Assembly (NCBI GenBank): GCA_018303575.1
Contig: JAGVXW010000048.1
Coordinates: 1 to 5,680 of the forward strand
DNA length: 5,680 nucleotides
Origin: Candidatus Woesearchaeota archaeon
GTDB lineage: Archaea; Nanobdellota; Nanobdellia; Woesearchaeales; WJIZ01
Direction of reading: 5' to 3'
A program made the position numbers and the translations under genes. Positions 5,490 to 5,680 of the stretch are shown piece after piece; positions within the stretch are counted from its first letter, which is position 1; each line of letters starts with the position of its first letter. The notes beneath the pieces are model-generated. The model worked only from the letters and a program-made list of their open reading frames with translations. It was not told the origin of the DNA and did not search any database.

Positions 5490-5680
5490 ATGGCAGCAGA
5501 CAAGAAGAAGGCGGCGCCGGCGAAGAAAGGAAAGGTCTTCCAGCGCTTCAAGCTCTATACAGTAGCCGGCGACAAAGCCACGCGCAAGAACAAGCTCTGC
5601 CCGAAATGCGGCCCCGATTCATTTCTCGCCAACCACAGCGATAGGTTGGCCTGCGGCAAGTGCGGGTATGTGGAGAAGAG
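5490..5680 (+). CDS. rps27ae: Small-subunit ribosomal protein eS31 (S27ae), 5' part, runs off right edge
   Basis: A zinc-binding ribosomal protein near the subunit head; in eukaryotes it is made as a ubiquitin fusion, in archaea alone. Sixty-three codons are visible. After a Lys/Ala-rich leader (2-15) comes FKLYTVAGDKATRKNKLCPK (20-39), then CGPDSFLANHSDRLACGKCG (40-59) and YVE. The four zinc ligands are C37, C40, C55 and C58, all present in the expected CPKC...CGKC layout. Only the last few residues should be missing, since archaeal S27ae proteins are about 50-65 aa; the N-terminal leader makes this one slightly long. It is the fourth gene of the rpoE1 operon, 5 nt after rps24e. Confidence 0.95.
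   Translation, partial: MAADKKKAAPAKKGKVFQRFKLYTVAGDKATRKNKLCPKCGPDSFLANHSDRLACGKCGYVEK

Overview
This window is archaeal. The signs are an archaeal class I CCA-adding enzyme, the RNA polymerase stalk subunit Rpo7 (RpoE1), an Spt4-type elongation factor, the ribosomal proteins eS24 (S24e) and eS31 (S27ae), a stand-alone Fcf1/VapC9-like PIN protein, and TATA boxes about 25-28 nt in front of start codons. Tight packing, short proteins and lysine/alanine-rich ribosomal tails would suit a small-genome DPANN-type lineage (Diapherotrites/Micrarchaeota-like). That placement is inference.

Left half (1-3578), all on the minus strand. A promoter at 2791-2800 drives an apparent three-gene operon: a 106-aa DUF4346-like protein, an S9-family serine peptidase (639 aa, catalytic Ser498/Asp581/His613), and the CCA-adding tRNA nucleotidyltransferase, which runs off the left edge. 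The first two genes overlap and the third starts 13 nt after the second. Upstream of it, with its own TATA box, is a 253-aa predicted lipoprotein of unknown function.

Middle (3579-4371). A 115-nt divergent promoter region separates the lipoprotein (minus) from the PIN-domain protein (plus). The roughly 300 nt between the PIN gene and rpoE hold a short minus-strand reading frame without a good start, whose stop overlaps the PIN stop. They also hold a palindrome flanked by T-tracts, then the rpoE TATA box.

Right part (4372-5680), plus strand: rpoE1 - spt4 - rps24e - rps27ae, a transcription/translation operon with overlapping or near-abutting genes and visible Shine-Dalgarno sites. The spt4 product keeps the C-terminal signature of Spt4 but has no cysteine at all, so the usual zinc ribbon is gone. 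This is the most notable observation in the window. The rest is largely housekeeping; I see no evidence for a new defence system or mobile element.
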